Notes under the pieces: model-generated | The model's database searches: none | Seen by the model: the letters and a program-made list of their open reading frames with translations, nothing else | Told to the model about the DNA's origin: nothing | Position numbers and translations under genes: made by a program | In this document: piece after piece, positions 16,510 to 26,744 of the stretch | Numbering within the stretch: the first letter of the stretch is position 1 | Layout of the letters: every line of letters begins with the position of its first letter | NCBI GenBank assembly: GCA_016210745.1 | Contig: JACQTO010000111.1 | Location: forward strand, 1-47,901 | Direction: 5' to 3' | Length of the DNA: 47,901 nucleotides | Origin: Betaproteobacteria bacterium | GTDB taxonomy: Bacteria > Pseudomonadota > Gammaproteobacteria > Burkholderiales > SG8-39

Positions 16510-16865
16510 GGTTGGTCCACTCGGCCCCGGGCAAACATCGCAGGATCGGCAAAGGCTATCATCCGCCGACTGCGATGCACTAGTCGTGCCAGTGGTTAGA
16601 CCTTCCTAATGCCCTGACGTTAAACAGCAAAATTTTTCACTTCATTCCGCGAGGGCGCGAATTTTCCGGACTCGGGGCAATTGCCCCTATGCCATGCGGG
16701 AAAACCCCCGCATCGCGGAAATCCGCATCGACAGGCTAGCTTCGGGCAGCGCCATGCGCCAAGCCACGCAGCGAGCGGCCTGGCGCATGGCGCGCCAGCT
16801 TTCCGCCGGGATATCCTCGGCACGGACTTCATTCGAAAGACGCGATCGCTGTCAAAAATGCGCTT
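16510..16865. other. intergenic region between response regulator and efflux operon end
   Basis: No supported gene. Two inverted repeats are visible: ATGCGGG/CCCGCAT (16694-16700/16707-16713) and GCCATGCGCCA/TGGCGCATGGC (16751-16761/16781-16791). Either could act as a terminator for the minus-strand efflux operon, but no T-run follows. The short open frames here have no family resemblance or start signals. Confidence 0.5.
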
Positions 16866-18302
16866 TCACTGCGGTAGACGCAACGATGCGTTGCTCCATC
16901 CACCGCCCAGCGCCTTGATCAGCAGCACGCTTGCCGCCAGGCGCCGGTTGAGAATGTCCACCGCGGTGCGCTCATTGGCGAGCGCGGTCGCCTGCGCGGC
17001 GGTCACATTCAGATAACTCACGGTCCCGGCCTTGTATTGATTGAGGGTCAGTTCCAGCGATAGCCGTGCCGATTTCACCGCCTCGTCCTGGACCTGGGCT
17101 TCCTGCTCCAGGATACGCAACGCGGCCAGATTGTCCTCCACTTCGGCAAACGCGGTGAGCACGGTCTGCCGATAGGCGGCGACGCTCGCATCGTAGGCCG
17201 CGATCGCCTGGTCCGACTGCGAGCGGCGCAGTCCCCCGTCCAATAGCGACAGGGCAAGCGCCGGTCCGATCGACCAGAAGCGGCTTGGCGCGGTGAACCA
17301 TTGCGCCATGCTCGCGCTCTGGTAGCCGGTCGCGGCTGCAATCGTGAACGAGGGGAAATAAGCCGCCTTGGCGATGCCGATCTGCGCGTTTGCCGCCGCG
17401 GCACGGCGCTCCGCTGCGGCAATGTCTGGGCGGCGCTCGAGCAACTCCGAGGGCAGGCCCGCCGGAATCGACGGCGGTCTTGCGGCAAGCGGGGCGCGCG
17501 CAATAGACAGCTCCGAGGGCGCCTTGCCCACCAGCAGGGCGATGGCGTGCTCGAGCTGCGCGCGCGATATGCCGGTATCGATCGCCTGGGCCTGGGTGGT
17601 CTTCAACTGAGTCTGCGCCTGCACGACGTCGGCCTTGGCCGCCACGCCGGCCGCATAGCGGTTCTGCGTGAGCTGCAGGGACTTTTCGAAGGCGGCGATG
17701 GTGTCATCGAGCAACTGTCGTTGCGCATCCAGCGCGCGCAGCTGGAAGTAGCTTTGCGCCAGCTGGGCATGCGCCGAGAGTCGCGCCGCCTCGAGGTCGG
17801 CCCCGCTCGCCTGTGCTCCGGCAACGCTCGCTTCTACCGTGCGGCCGATTCGGCCCCAAACATCGGCTTCCCAGCTCGCGTTGAAGGACAAGTTGTAATT
17901 GGTCGCCACGCCGCGCGAAACCGGGACCGCGGAGGGCTGAGCCGTCGTGCTCGCGGATGCGCGCGAGCGCGTGGTCGACAACCCTCCGCCGATGCTCGGG
18001 AAATAGCCCGCGCGCGCCGAATCGACCAGAGCGGCCGCCTGGCGAAACTGGGCCTCGGCGCGCACGAGGGTTTGGTTGGAGATATCGACCTGCGCCTGCA
18101 GGCTGTTGAGCAGTGGGTCGCTGAATACTTCCCACCACCTGCCGCGCTCTTCGCGGTCGCGCGGCTCGGCCTGTTTCCAGCCTTCCTTGAATGCCGCCGG
18201 CGCTTCGACCGCCGGCCGCACGTAATCGGGTCCGGCTGCGCAGGCGCCAAGCAGCGCCAGTGGCAGGACCAGCACCGTAATCTTCGTCTGATCGAGTTTC
18301 AA
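16866..18302 (-). CDS. NodT-family outer-membrane efflux lipoprotein
   Basis: 478 residues from a TTG start at 18302 that follows GGAGG by four bases and gives a compact lipoprotein signal ending in LALLGAC (Cys at 21). An ATG at 18347 is in frame, but it lies inside the arm of a palindromic repeat and would add 15 polar residues before the signal. The mature part opens with AAGPDYVRPAVEAPAAF and holds two OEP repeats with family blocks WWEVFSDPLLNSLQAQ, ARAGYFPSIGGGLS, RPPSIPAGLPSELLERRPDI and AKAAYFPSFTIAAATGY. It forms the trimeric outer-membrane channel for the RND pump encoded just upstream, and is the last gene of that operon. Confidence 0.92.
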   Translation of the reverse strand: MKLDQTKITVLVLPLALLGACAAGPDYVRPAVEAPAAFKEGWKQAEPRDREERGRWWEVFSDPLLNSLQAQVDISNQTLVRAEAQFRQAAALVDSARAGYFPSIGGGLSTTRSRASASTTAQPSAVPVSRGVATNYNLSFNASWEADVWGRIGRTVEASVAGAQASGADLEAARLSAHAQLAQSYFQLRALDAQRQLLDDTIAAFEKSLQLTQNRYAAGVAAKADVVQAQTQLKTTQAQAIDTGISRAQLEHAIALLVGKAPSELSIARAPLAARPPSIPAGLPSELLERRPDIAAAERRAAAANAQIGIAKAAYFPSFTIAAATGYQSASMAQWFTAPSRFWSIGPALALSLLDGGLRRSQSDQAIAAYDASVAAYRQTVLTAFAEVEDNLAALRILEQEAQVQDEAVKSARLSLELTLNQYKAGTVSYLNVTAAQATALANERTAVDILNRRLAASVLLIKALGGGWSNASLRLPQ

Positions 18303-18339
18303 AACACCTCCGCGTCTCGCCAATTCCCGGGGATTGCGT

Positions 18340-18461
18340 AACTGCATGACATATTCCGGTCATCCCCGCGAAAGCGGGGATCCAGCGACTTTCGCAGAGC
18401 TACTCTGGATTCCCGCTTGCGCGGGAATGACGGCGCCCGTAGTTACCGATGTCATGCAGTT
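18340..18461. repeat. MITE-like element with REP pair and 13-bp terminal inverted repeats
   Basis: AACTGCATGACAT (18340-18352) is perfectly inverted at 18449-18461. Inside are two facing REP-like units, GGTCATCCCCGCGAAAGCGG (from 18358) and GGATTCCCGCTTGCGCGGGA (from 18416). The left terminal arm contains the ATG at 18345-18347 that precedes the efflux lipoprotein frame. The element lies inside the RND operon between the second permease and the outer-membrane gene. Confidence 0.75.
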
Positions 18462-18474
18462 TGGTAAAGATCGA

Positions 18475-21400
18475 TCATAGGGCAGCATCCGCGCCGCTTC
18501 GGGCGCTCGGCCGGTGCGCGTGCTTCGCGCCGACCACGCGCCGGCACCACAAGCGGAACCGATCCAGGTACAGGTACACCACCGGTGTCGTATACAGCGT
18601 CAGGATCTGGCTCACAATCAGTCCGCCGACGATGGAAATCCCCAGCGGGCGGCGCAGCTCCGCGCCGTCGCCCGCGCCCAGGGCGAGCGGCACCGCGCCC
18701 AACAGCGCCGCCATGGTCGTCATCATGATGGGTCGAAAGCGCATCAGGCAGGCCTGGAAGATCGCCTGCTCCGGAGTTAGGCCCTGTTTGCGCTCCACGT
18801 CGAGGGCGAAGTCGATCATCATGATAGCGTTCTTCTTGACGATGCCAATCAGAAGAATCACGCCGATGAAGGCGATGATACTGAACTCCGTCCTGCAGGC
18901 AAGCAGCGCGAGCAGCGCACCCACGCCGGCGGAGGGCAGGGTGGACAAGATCGTGATCGGATGCACGGTGCTCTCGTAGAGAATGCCGAGCACGATGTAG
19001 ATCGCCAGCAACGCCGTGAGGATCAGCCAGGGCTGGCTGGCGAGCGAGGCCTGGAACGCGCGCGCGGTCCCCTGAAAAGTGCCGTGGACGGTGATCGGCA
19101 CGCCGATACGATCCAGCGCGTCACGCACCGCACCGGTTGCATCCGAGAGCGATACCCCCAGCGGCAGGTTGAACGAGATCGTCGAGGAGGCGAACTGGCC
19201 CTGGTGATTGACGCGCAGCGGCGTGTTGCTTGCCTCGTAACGGCTGAATGCCGAGAGCGGCACCTGCGTGCCATTGGCCGCCGCGACATACACGCTCGCA
19301 AGCGCATCGGGGCTTTGCCAATAGCGCGGCGCAGCCTCCATGACCACCCGATATTGGTTGAGCGCGTTGTAGATGGTGGAGACTTGGCGCTGCCCAAAGG
19401 CGTCGTTCAAGGTCGCATCGATCATGCGCGTTGTGACGCCAAGGCGGGCGGCGGCGTCGCGATCTATCACCAGCGTCGTCTGCAAACCCTTATCTTCCTG
19501 GTCGGTGTTGACATCGACCAGCTCGGGCAGTTGCGCGAGCGCTTGCCGCACGCGCGGCTCCCAGGCGCGCAGCTCCGCGAGTTCATCGGCCTGAAGCGTG
19601 AACTGGTATTGCGCGTAGGCCTGGCGCCCGCCGACGCGAATGTCCTGCATCGGCACCAGGAACAGGTTTGCGCCCGGAACGCGCGCGAGCTTGGCGCGCA
19701 GCCGCGCGATCACCCTGTCGGCGGAAATGCCGCGTTCCTCGAGCGGCTTCAGGGTCACGAACATGGAACCCGAGTTGCGGCTGCTCCCGCCCATGCCTCC
19801 GCCGCCGGTGAAGCCGATCACGCTCTCGACCGCCGGATCCTGGCGCACGATCTCGATAAACTCGGAGAGCTTAGGGCGCATGGCCTGGAACGAGATGCTC
19901 TGGTCGGCTTGAATGTGTCCCATGACGCGACCGGTGTCCTGCTGCGGGAAAAAGCCCTTGGGCACGATCACGTAGAGGTGCACGTTGAGGCATACGGTCG
20001 CAGCCAGCAGCAGCATGATGAACGGGCCGTGTTTGAGCGCCCAGCCGAGCGAGGTCTCGTATCCGCGCAACGAGGCGGCGAAAACTTTCTCGGCTGCCCG
20101 GTCCAGCCGGCCGCGCACGTTTCTCCGCTCCTGCGGCACGCGGCGGCGCAAGAGCAAGGCGCACATCATCGGCGTCGTGGTGAGCGATACCGCGAGGGAG
20201 ACCAGGATCGCCACCGACAGGGTGACGGCGAATTCGCGGAACAGCCGTCCGACGATGCCTCCCATGAGCAGGATGGGAATGAACACCGCCACCAGCGACA
20301 GGCTCATCGAGAGCACCGTGAAGCCGACCTCGCGCGCGCCCTGCACCGCGGCCTTGAGCGGCGCCATGCCGCGCTCGATATGGCGCGAGACGTTTTCCAG
20401 CACCACGATGGCGTCGTCGACGACGAAACCGGTGGCGATGGTAAGCGCCATGAGCGAGAGGTTGTTCAGGCTGTAGCCGAGCAAGTACATCACGCCGAAC
20501 GTGCCGATCAGCGACACGGGGACGGCGACGCTGGGGATGAGCGTCGCGCGCACATTGCGCAGGAACAGGAACACCACCCCGATCACCAGCACGGTGGCGA
20601 TCAGCAGCGTGCGCTCGACCTCGCGCAAGCTTGCGCGGATGGTGGGCGTGCGATCCATCGCCACCGAAAGCTCGATCGCGCTCGGAATGGAAGCGCGCAT
20701 CAGCGGCAGCAGTTCCCTGACGCGGTCGGCGGTCTCGATGATATTGGCATTCGGCTGCCGGTTGAGAATGACCAGCACCGAGGGCTTGCCGTTGGACGAT
20801 CCGGCGTTGCGCAGGTCCTGAACCGAATCGACCACCTCCTCGGCCACATCGGCTAGGCGCACCGCGGCGCCGTTTCGGTATGCGACGATGAGCGGCAGAT
20901 ATTCGGCGGCCTTTTTCGCCTGGTCGTTGGCAAGGATCTGCCATTGCCGCTCGCCGTCTTCGACCACGCCCTTGGGCCGGTTCGCGTTGGTCGCTACGAT
21001 CGCGTTGCGCACCTGCTCGAAACCGATGCCGTACTTGTACAGCGCGGCCGGATTGAGCTCCACCCGCACCGCGGGCAGCGCGCTGCCGCCCACGCTCACT
21101 TGGCCGATACCCTTGACCTGCGCGAACTTCTGCGCGAGGACAGTCGAGGCGGCGTCATACATCTGGCCCTGCGTCATCGTCTCCGAGGTGAGCGCGAGGA
21201 TCATGATGGGCGCATCGGCCGGGTTTACCTTGCGGTAGGTCGGGTTGTTGGGCAGCCCCGTGGGCAGGAGATTGCGCGCTGCGTTGATCGCCGCCTGCAC
21301 GTCGCGCGCTGCGCCGTCGATATCGCGGTCGAGGTCGAACTGCAGCACCACGCGCGTCGACCCGAGCGAGCTCGACGAGGTCATCTCCGTGACCCCGGCG

Positions 21401-21621
21401 ATGCGGCCCAGCGCGCGCTCCAAGGGCGTAGCCACCGTCGCGGCCATGGTCTCGGGGCTTGCACCGGGGAGCTGAGCCGAGACCGAGATGGTCGGATAGT
21501 CCACCTGCGGCAGCGGCGAAACCGGCAGCAGGCGGAACGCGACCGCGCCGGCGAGAGCTATTCCCAGCGTGAGCAGCGTGGTAGCGACCGGGCGCGCAAT
21601 GAACAGTGCGGAAAAGTTCAT
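18475..21621 (-). CDS. mdtC: RND multidrug efflux permease, MdtC/MuxC type
   Basis: 1048 residues with the 12-helix RND layout. It opens with [20 protein letters not shown], has [20 protein letters not shown] before the first porter domain, and carries the proton-relay pair in [13 protein letters not shown] near residue 405. [10 protein letters not shown] and [20 protein letters not shown] mark the late helices. The ATG overlaps the stop of the other permease by four bases (ATGA). MdtB and MdtC form a heterotrimer that expels bile salts, novobiocin and similar compounds using proton entry; the substrate range here is inferred from the family. Confidence 0.93.
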   Translation of the reverse strand: MNFSALFIARPVATTLLTLGIALAGAVAFRLLPVSPLPQVDYPTISVSAQLPGASPETMAATVATPLERALGRIAGVTEMTSSSSLGSTRVVLQFDLDRDIDGAARDVQAAINAARNLLPTGLPNNPTYRKVNPADAPIMILALTSETMTQGQMYDAASTVLAQKFAQVKGIGQVSVGGSALPAVRVELNPAALYKYGIGFEQVRNAIVATNANRPKGVVEDGERQWQILANDQAKKAAEYLPLIVAYRNGAAVRLADVAEEVVDSVQDLRNAGSSNGKPSVLVILNRQPNANIIETADRVRELLPLMRASIPSAIELSVAMDRTPTIRASLREVERTLLIATVLVIGVVFLFLRNVRATLIPSVAVPVSLIGTFGVMYLLGYSLNNLSLMALTIATGFVVDDAIVVLENVSRHIERGMAPLKAAVQGAREVGFTVLSMSLSLVAVFIPILLMGGIVGRLFREFAVTLSVAILVSLAVSLTTTPMMCALLLRRRVPQERRNVRGRLDRAAEKVFAASLRGYETSLGWALKHGPFIMLLLAATVCLNVHLYVIVPKGFFPQQDTGRVMGHIQADQSISFQAMRPKLSEFIEIVRQDPAVESVIGFTGGGGMGGSSRNSGSMFVTLKPLEERGISADRVIARLRAKLARVPGANLFLVPMQDIRVGGRQAYAQYQFTLQADELAELRAWEPRVRQALAQLPELVDVNTDQEDKGLQTTLVIDRDAAARLGVTTRMIDATLNDAFGQRQVSTIYNALNQYRVVMEAAPRYWQSPDALASVYVAAANGTQVPLSAFSRYEASNTPLRVNHQGQFASSTISFNLPLGVSLSDATGAVRDALDRIGVPITVHGTFQGTARAFQASLASQPWLILTALLAIYIVLGILYESTVHPITILSTLPSAGVGALLALLACRTEFSIIAFIGVILLIGIVKKNAIMMIDFALDVERKQGLTPEQAIFQACLMRFRPIMMTTMAALLGAVPLALGAGDGAELRRPLGISIVGGLIVSQILTLYTTPVVYLYLDRFRLWCRRVVGAKHAHRPSARSGADAAL

Positions 21622-24600
21622 CGGTCCTCGCCCCCGCCCTGCCCTGCGGGCCGAGCACGCGAGACCGTGGGCTCGGCAGCTCCCCCCCGTGCCCTGCGCG
21701 AGAGCCGGTCAAACGCGAGATAGATTACCGGCGTGGTAAACAGCGTCAGCACCTGGGAGAGCAGAAGCCCGCCCACCATGCTGATGCCCAGCGGATGGCG
21801 CAACTCGGAGCCGACCCCGGTGCCGAGCATCAGCGGCAGCGCGGAAAGCAGCGCCGCCATGGTCGTCATCATGATCGGCCGGAAACGCAGGAGGCACGCC
21901 TGGCGGATCGCCTCGCGCGGGCTCTTGCCCTCATTGCGCTCGGCGTCGAGCGCGAAGTCGATCATCATGATCGCGTTCTTCTTGACGATGCCGATGAGAA
22001 GAATGATGCCGATCACCGCAATGATGCCCAGGTCATGCCCCGCCATCATGAGCGCAAGCAGCGCGCCCACACCCGCCGAGGGCAGAGTGGAAAGGATGGT
22101 GACCGGGTGGATGTAGCTCTCGTAAAGCACGCCGAGCACGATGTACATGGTGACGATAGCCGCCAGGATGAGCAGCAGCGTGTCGTCGAGCGATGACTGG
22201 AAGGCGAGCGCTGCGCCCTGGAAACGCGTTCGCAGACTCAAGGGAACGCCGATTTCACGTTCCGCAGCGCGAATCGCATCCACCGCCTCGCCCAGCGACG
22301 CGCCGGGGGCGAGATTGAACGAGATGGTCGCCGCGGGGAACTGGCCGAGATGGTTGATCACGAGCGGCGCGGCCTTCTCGGTGATGGTGGCCACCGTTGA
22401 CAGACGCACCTGCTGAGGGGACTGTCCCGGCAGATTGGAGGTGACGTAGATGTCGCCCAGTGCCGCGGGCCCCTTGCGGAATTCCGGGGCCACTTCGAGC
22501 ACCACGCGGTACTGGCTGGTCTGCGTATAGATGGTCGAGACCAAGCGCTGGCCGAAGGCGTTGTACAAGGCGTTGTCGATCGCGCCGGGCGTGACGCCGA
22601 GCCGGCTGGCAGCGGCGCGGTCGATCTCGACGTAGGCCTGCAGGCCCTGGTCCTGCAGATCGCTCGCTACGTCGGCAAGCTGCGGCAACGAACGCAGCCG
22701 TTCGACGACCCGAGGCACCCAGAGGCTCAGTTCCTCCGGATTGGCGTCCTCCAGGCTGAACTGGTACTGCGTGCGGCTCACTCGGTCCTCGATGGTGAGA
22801 TCCTGAACCGGCTGCATGTAGAGCGAGATGCCTTCCACCTGCGCCAGCTGCGGCTGCAGGCGCCGTATAATGTCGACTGCATTCACGCCGCGCTCCTTGA
22901 GCGGCTTTAGGTTGATCAGCATGCGGCCGCTGTTGAGAGTCGCATTGATGCCGTCCACACCGATGAACGAGGACAGGCTCTCGACGGCAGGATCCTTCAG
23001 CACCGCGGCGGCCAGCGACTGCTGGCGTTCGGCCATCGCTTGGAACGATATCGACTGCGGCGCCTCCGATATGCCCTGGATCACGCCGGTGTCCTGCACT
23101 GGGAAGAAACCCTTGGGAATGAGGATATAGAGCACCACCGTCAGCACGAGCGTGCCGATCGCCACCATCAGCGTCGCGCCCTCGCGCTCCAGCACCCAGT
23201 CGAGCATCCCCGCGTAGCGCCGAATCACCGCCTCGTGGAAAACGCCGCTCGCGCGGTAGAAGCGGCTCTGTGCCGCTTCCGGCGTATGCCGCAGCAACCG
23301 GGCACACATCATCGGCGTGAGCGTGAGCGAAACCACCGCCGAGATCAGGATCGCAACCGCGAGAGTGATCGCGAACTCGCGAAACAGCCGTCCCACCACA
23401 TCGCCCATGAACAGCAAAGGTATGAGCACGGCCACCAGCGAAAATGTGAGGGAGATGATGGTAAATCCGATCTGTCTGGCGCCCTTGAGCGCGGCCTCGA
23501 GCGGCGGCTCGCCGCGCTCGACGTAGCGGGCGATGTTCTCGATCATGACGATTGCGTCATCCACCACGAAGCCGGTTGCCACCGTGAGGGCCATGAGCGT
23601 CAGGTTGTTGATGCTGAACCCGGCGAAATACATGACGCAGAAGGTTCCCACCAGCGACACCGGCACCGCCACGCTGGGAATGAGCGTACCCGAAGCGCTG
23701 CGCAGGAACAGGAAGATCACCATGACCACCAGCGCCACGGCGAGCATCAATTCGAACTGCACGTCCTTGACCGAAGCGCGGATCGTAGTGGTGCGGTCGG
23801 TGAGCAGGCTCACTTCGACCGAGCCGGGCAGCGTCGCCTGGAGCTGCGGCAACAGTCTCTTGACGCGGTCCACGACCTCGATCACGTTGGCGCCCGGCTG
23901 GCGCTGGATGTTGAGAATCACCGCCGGCGATTCATCGGCCCAGGCGGCCAGGCGCACGTTTTCGACGTCGTCCACGGCCCCGGCGACATCGGAGAGGCGG
24001 ATCGGCCGGCCATTGCGGTACGCGATGATGAGCTCCAGGTATTCGCTGGCGGACCTGAGCTGATCGTTCGCGTCGATCGTGGAGGCACGCATCGGCCCGT
24101 CGAAGCTGCCCTTGGCCTGATTGACGTTGGCGTTGGCGATCGCCACGCGCACATCGTCCAGCCCCAGTCCATAGGCGGCCAGGGCCCTGGGATTGGCCTG
24201 GATGCGCACGGCGGGCCGCTGCCCGCCGCTGATGCTGACCAGCCCGACTCCGGGGAGCTGCGAGATCTTCTGCGCCAGCCTTGTGTCGACCAGGTTCTGC
24301 ACAGTCGCCATCGGCAGCGAGGTGGAGCTGATGGCGAGGATCAGGATGGGCGCATCGGCGGGATTCACCTTGCTGTAGATCGGCGGCATCGGCAGGTCTT
24401 GCGGCAGCAGGTTCCCCGCCGCATTGATCGCCGCCTGAACTTCCTGCTCGGCGATATCCAGGGTGAGTTTCAGCGAGAACTGCAGCGTGATGACCGATGC
24501 CCCGCCGGAACTGGTGGAAGACATCTGATTGAGGCCAGGCATCTGCCCGAACTGGCGCTCGAGCGGCGCCGTGATCGAGGATGTGACCACGTCGGGACTC

Positions 24601-24761
24601 GCCCCGGGATACAGCGTGACGACTTGTATCGTCGGGTAATCGACCTCAGGCAGCGCCGAAAGCGGCAGCATGCGGTAGGCAACGATCCCCGCCAGCACGA
24701 TGGCCACCATCAGCAGCGAGGTCGCTACCGGCCGCAAAATGAAAAGGCGCGAAGGATTCAC
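21618..24761 (-). CDS. mdtB: RND multidrug efflux permease, MdtB/MuxB type
   Basis: 1047 residues, paralogous to the next gene along its full length. The N terminus is [20 protein letters not shown], then [20 protein letters not shown]; the proton-relay motif is [13 protein letters not shown]; late blocks are [20 protein letters not shown] and [20 protein letters not shown]. MdtB and MdtC subunits assemble together in the inner membrane. A family-2 hairpin repeat separates it from the adaptor gene upstream, so its expression relative to the adaptor may be tuned at that point. Confidence 0.93.
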   Translation of the reverse strand: MNPSRLFILRPVATSLLMVAIVLAGIVAYRMLPLSALPEVDYPTIQVVTLYPGASPDVVTSSITAPLERQFGQMPGLNQMSSTSSGGASVITLQFSLKLTLDIAEQEVQAAINAAGNLLPQDLPMPPIYSKVNPADAPILILAISSTSLPMATVQNLVDTRLAQKISQLPGVGLVSISGGQRPAVRIQANPRALAAYGLGLDDVRVAIANANVNQAKGSFDGPMRASTIDANDQLRSASEYLELIIAYRNGRPIRLSDVAGAVDDVENVRLAAWADESPAVILNIQRQPGANVIEVVDRVKRLLPQLQATLPGSVEVSLLTDRTTTIRASVKDVQFELMLAVALVVMVIFLFLRSASGTLIPSVAVPVSLVGTFCVMYFAGFSINNLTLMALTVATGFVVDDAIVMIENIARYVERGEPPLEAALKGARQIGFTIISLTFSLVAVLIPLLFMGDVVGRLFREFAITLAVAILISAVVSLTLTPMMCARLLRHTPEAAQSRFYRASGVFHEAVIRRYAGMLDWVLEREGATLMVAIGTLVLTVVLYILIPKGFFPVQDTGVIQGISEAPQSISFQAMAERQQSLAAAVLKDPAVESLSSFIGVDGINATLNSGRMLINLKPLKERGVNAVDIIRRLQPQLAQVEGISLYMQPVQDLTIEDRVSRTQYQFSLEDANPEELSLWVPRVVERLRSLPQLADVASDLQDQGLQAYVEIDRAAASRLGVTPGAIDNALYNAFGQRLVSTIYTQTSQYRVVLEVAPEFRKGPAALGDIYVTSNLPGQSPQQVRLSTVATITEKAAPLVINHLGQFPAATISFNLAPGASLGEAVDAIRAAEREIGVPLSLRTRFQGAALAFQSSLDDTLLLILAAIVTMYIVLGVLYESYIHPVTILSTLPSAGVGALLALMMAGHDLGIIAVIGIILLIGIVKKNAIMMIDFALDAERNEGKSPREAIRQACLLRFRPIMMTTMAALLSALPLMLGTGVGSELRHPLGISMVGGLLLSQVLTLFTTPVIYLAFDRLSRRARGGAAEPTVSRARPAGQGGGEDR

Positions 24762-24800
24762 AAGGGATCAGCGTACGCGAAACGTATCGGAATCAGCGAT

Positions 24801-24910
24801 GGTGGTTTTGCCGTTTATCAATCTCCGTATTTTTGTGGAGTTGCCACTTGGCAACTCCACAAAAATACGGAGACCTAACAAAAACTAGAAATCTCGCCAA
24901 ATTTGTCAAC
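24801..24910 (+). repeat. family-2 hairpin repeat, copy 1 (inside RND operon)
   Basis: Conserved left flank GGTGGTTTTGCCGTTTATCA, then 25-base perfect arms at 24822-24846 and 24849-24873, then right flank ending CTCGCCAAATTTGTCAAC. The arm core is GTATTTTTGTGGA, unlike the GC-rich cores of the other copies. It lies between the adaptor and mdtB genes. Confidence 0.82.
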
Positions 24911-24938
24911 ATTTCACTCATAAATGATTCGCGCTCCG

Positions 24939-26309
24939 CTACTGACGCGCCTCCCCAGGACCTCGGGGCTCCTCCCCCTTGCGCGGGCTGCCCTTTCGCG
25001 CTCCGCCCTTGCGGGCTTCCCCTTTCGCAGCCGGCGCTTGCGCCCCGCCCAGATCCACCTTGGCCCCTTCGCGCAGCTTGTCGGCGCCGTCCACGACCAC
25101 CAGCTCACCGGCCTGCAGTCCGGACTCGATCGCGACGGCCTCGCCCTGCGTCGGTCCCAGTGCGACCTGCCTCACCGTAACGGCGCTGTCGCTCTTGACC
25201 GCGTAGACGAACGTTCCCTGCCTGCCGCGCTGGATGGCTGCGCTCGGGATCGAAATCGCTCCGCGCTTGACTTCGAGCAGCATGCGCGTATTGACGAACT
25301 GATTGGGAAACAGGGCAAAGTCGCCGTTGGCGAACTGCGCTTTCAGCTTGACTGTGCCCGTTGCCGAGTCGATCTGGTTGTCCACCGAGACGAGCGTGCC
25401 GCTCGCGAGTCGGGCCTTTTCCGCACGGTCCCAAGCTTCCACCGGCAGCTTGTCGCCGGCGCGTAGCTTCTGCATCACGGCGCGCACGTTGTCCTCGGGA
25501 ATCGAAAATACCGCCGTTATCGGCTGCAACTGGGTGATAACCACCAGCCCGTTCGGATCGCTCGCACGCACGATGTTGCCGGCATCGACCTGCCGCAGAC
25601 CGAGGCGGCCGCCGATGGGGGCGGTAACGCGGCAATACGTCAGTTGCAGCTTCGCCGTGTCGATGGCGGCCTGGTCGACCTTGACGGTACCTTCGAACTG
25701 GCGCACCAGCGCCTCCTGCGTATCCAACTGCTGTTTCGCAATCGAATCCTGCTGGTAGAGCAGGCGGTATCGCTCGAGGTCTATCTGTGCATTCTTGAGC
25801 AGCGCCCGGTCGCGAAGCATCTGCCCCTCGGCCTGTGCCAGCTGCACTTCGTAGGGACGCGGATCGATTTCGGCGAGCAAGTCCCCCGCGCGCACGATCT
25901 GCCCCTCGCGAAACAGCACTTTCATCAGCTGACCGTCGATGCGGGATCTCACCGTGACGGTGGCGATCGGCGTAACCGAGCCCAGCCCGTTGAGATAGAC
26001 CTTGACGTCCTCTTTTCTTGCCGGCACCGCAACGACCGGCAACGGGCGCGATGGATCCATGCCCGCCCTGCGGCCGCCCGCGCGCGGTTGCTGCGCCTCG
26101 CTGGGCTTCGTCAGGTAATAAGCGGTTCCCGCCGCCGCGAGAACGCAGACTGCCAGCAACAGAAAACCATAGTGGCGCACGGCACCGCCAAGGCGCAGGT
26201 GCGGCGTCGAAGCTATCGGGCGGGCATGCCCGGAATTGTGGGTTGTCGTCATCGCGTCATGAGTCGGTCCATCGTACGCGGCCATGGACCCCGCGCCGAT
26301 TCTGGACAT
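24939..26309 (-). CDS. mdtA: RND efflux periplasmic adaptor (membrane fusion protein), MdtA type
   Basis: 456 residues from the ATG at 26309; a TTG at 26336 and an ATG at 26252 are alternatives and none has a strong ribosome site. One transmembrane anchor (YGFLLLAVCVLAAAGTAYYL) is followed by the lipoyl/hairpin domain (GSVTPIATVTVRSRIDGQLM, REGQIVRAGDLLAEIDPRPY) and beta-barrel (APIGGRLGLRQVDAGNIVRA). It links MdtB/MdtC to the outer-membrane channel. The C terminus is odd: after LREGAKVDLGG a tail of about 35 residues is dominated by Lys, Arg, Gly, Ala and Pro. It is the first gene of the minus-strand efflux operon. Confidence 0.9.
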   Translation of the reverse strand: MSRIGAGSMAAYDGPTHDAMTTTHNSGHARPIASTPHLRLGGAVRHYGFLLLAVCVLAAAGTAYYLTKPSEAQQPRAGGRRAGMDPSRPLPVVAVPARKEDVKVYLNGLGSVTPIATVTVRSRIDGQLMKVLFREGQIVRAGDLLAEIDPRPYEVQLAQAEGQMLRDRALLKNAQIDLERYRLLYQQDSIAKQQLDTQEALVRQFEGTVKVDQAAIDTAKLQLTYCRVTAPIGGRLGLRQVDAGNIVRASDPNGLVVITQLQPITAVFSIPEDNVRAVMQKLRAGDKLPVEAWDRAEKARLASGTLVSVDNQIDSATGTVKLKAQFANGDFALFPNQFVNTRMLLEVKRGAISIPSAAIQRGRQGTFVYAVKSDSAVTVRQVALGPTQGEAVAIESGLQAGELVVVDGADKLREGAKVDLGGAQAPAAKGEARKGGARKGSPRKGEEPRGPGEARQ

Positions 26310-26744
26310 ATTCTCGGGAGCACCGAAATGTGACAAAGGTTATCAGGGATTGCGATAAAAAGGGCCTCTTGGCAATCGGGTCGCCGTGAAGCGTATTCGC
26401 GCTTGTGCGAGATTCTCATCTCGAGTCAAAGGCTGCCCCTGAACGCAGCTCATTCCGGCGGAAGAAATTCGGTTATGAGAACACGCATACCCTATCAACC
26501 CCCCGTAATCGCCGTTGTAAGCAAGTGTTCCAAAATGTAACGCCCGCGACAGCAGCGCACACAACAGAGTAGGTTTATATTGAACGATTGTGTGACCTAA
26601 CTCACTGCGGCTATCCTGGACATGGGGTGTATTGAGGGCCGGATGCGGCGCCTGCATCCGCGACGGCGAAAAACGTGCTGCAGTTGCAGGCAAGGGTTGC
26701 ATTTCTGACCCAAAATCTACCTTTACGAATAGGGGAGTCGAGAA
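26310..26744. other. divergent intergenic region between efflux operon and second Bug receptor
   Basis: No supported gene. It must hold the promoters of both flanking units. For the receptor, TTGTGT and TATCCT 18 bases apart near 26587-26617 are a weak candidate. A small hairpin GGATGC/GCATCC occurs at 26641-26659. No operator of a known regulator was recognised, and no regulator gene is adjacent. Confidence 0.4.

Noticed and set aside
16620..16832. 70-residue minus-strand frame upstream of the response regulator
   Set aside because: No ribosome site, no family resemblance, and it overlaps inverted repeats.
18961..20856. 631-residue plus-strand frame opposite mdtC
   Set aside because: Composition (His, Arg, Gln and Asp rich) and lack of motifs mark it as an antisense shadow of a strongly supported RND permease.
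23040..24878. 612-residue plus-strand frame opposite mdtB
   Set aside because: Same reason: shadow frame, no domain, and it runs into the family-2 repeat.
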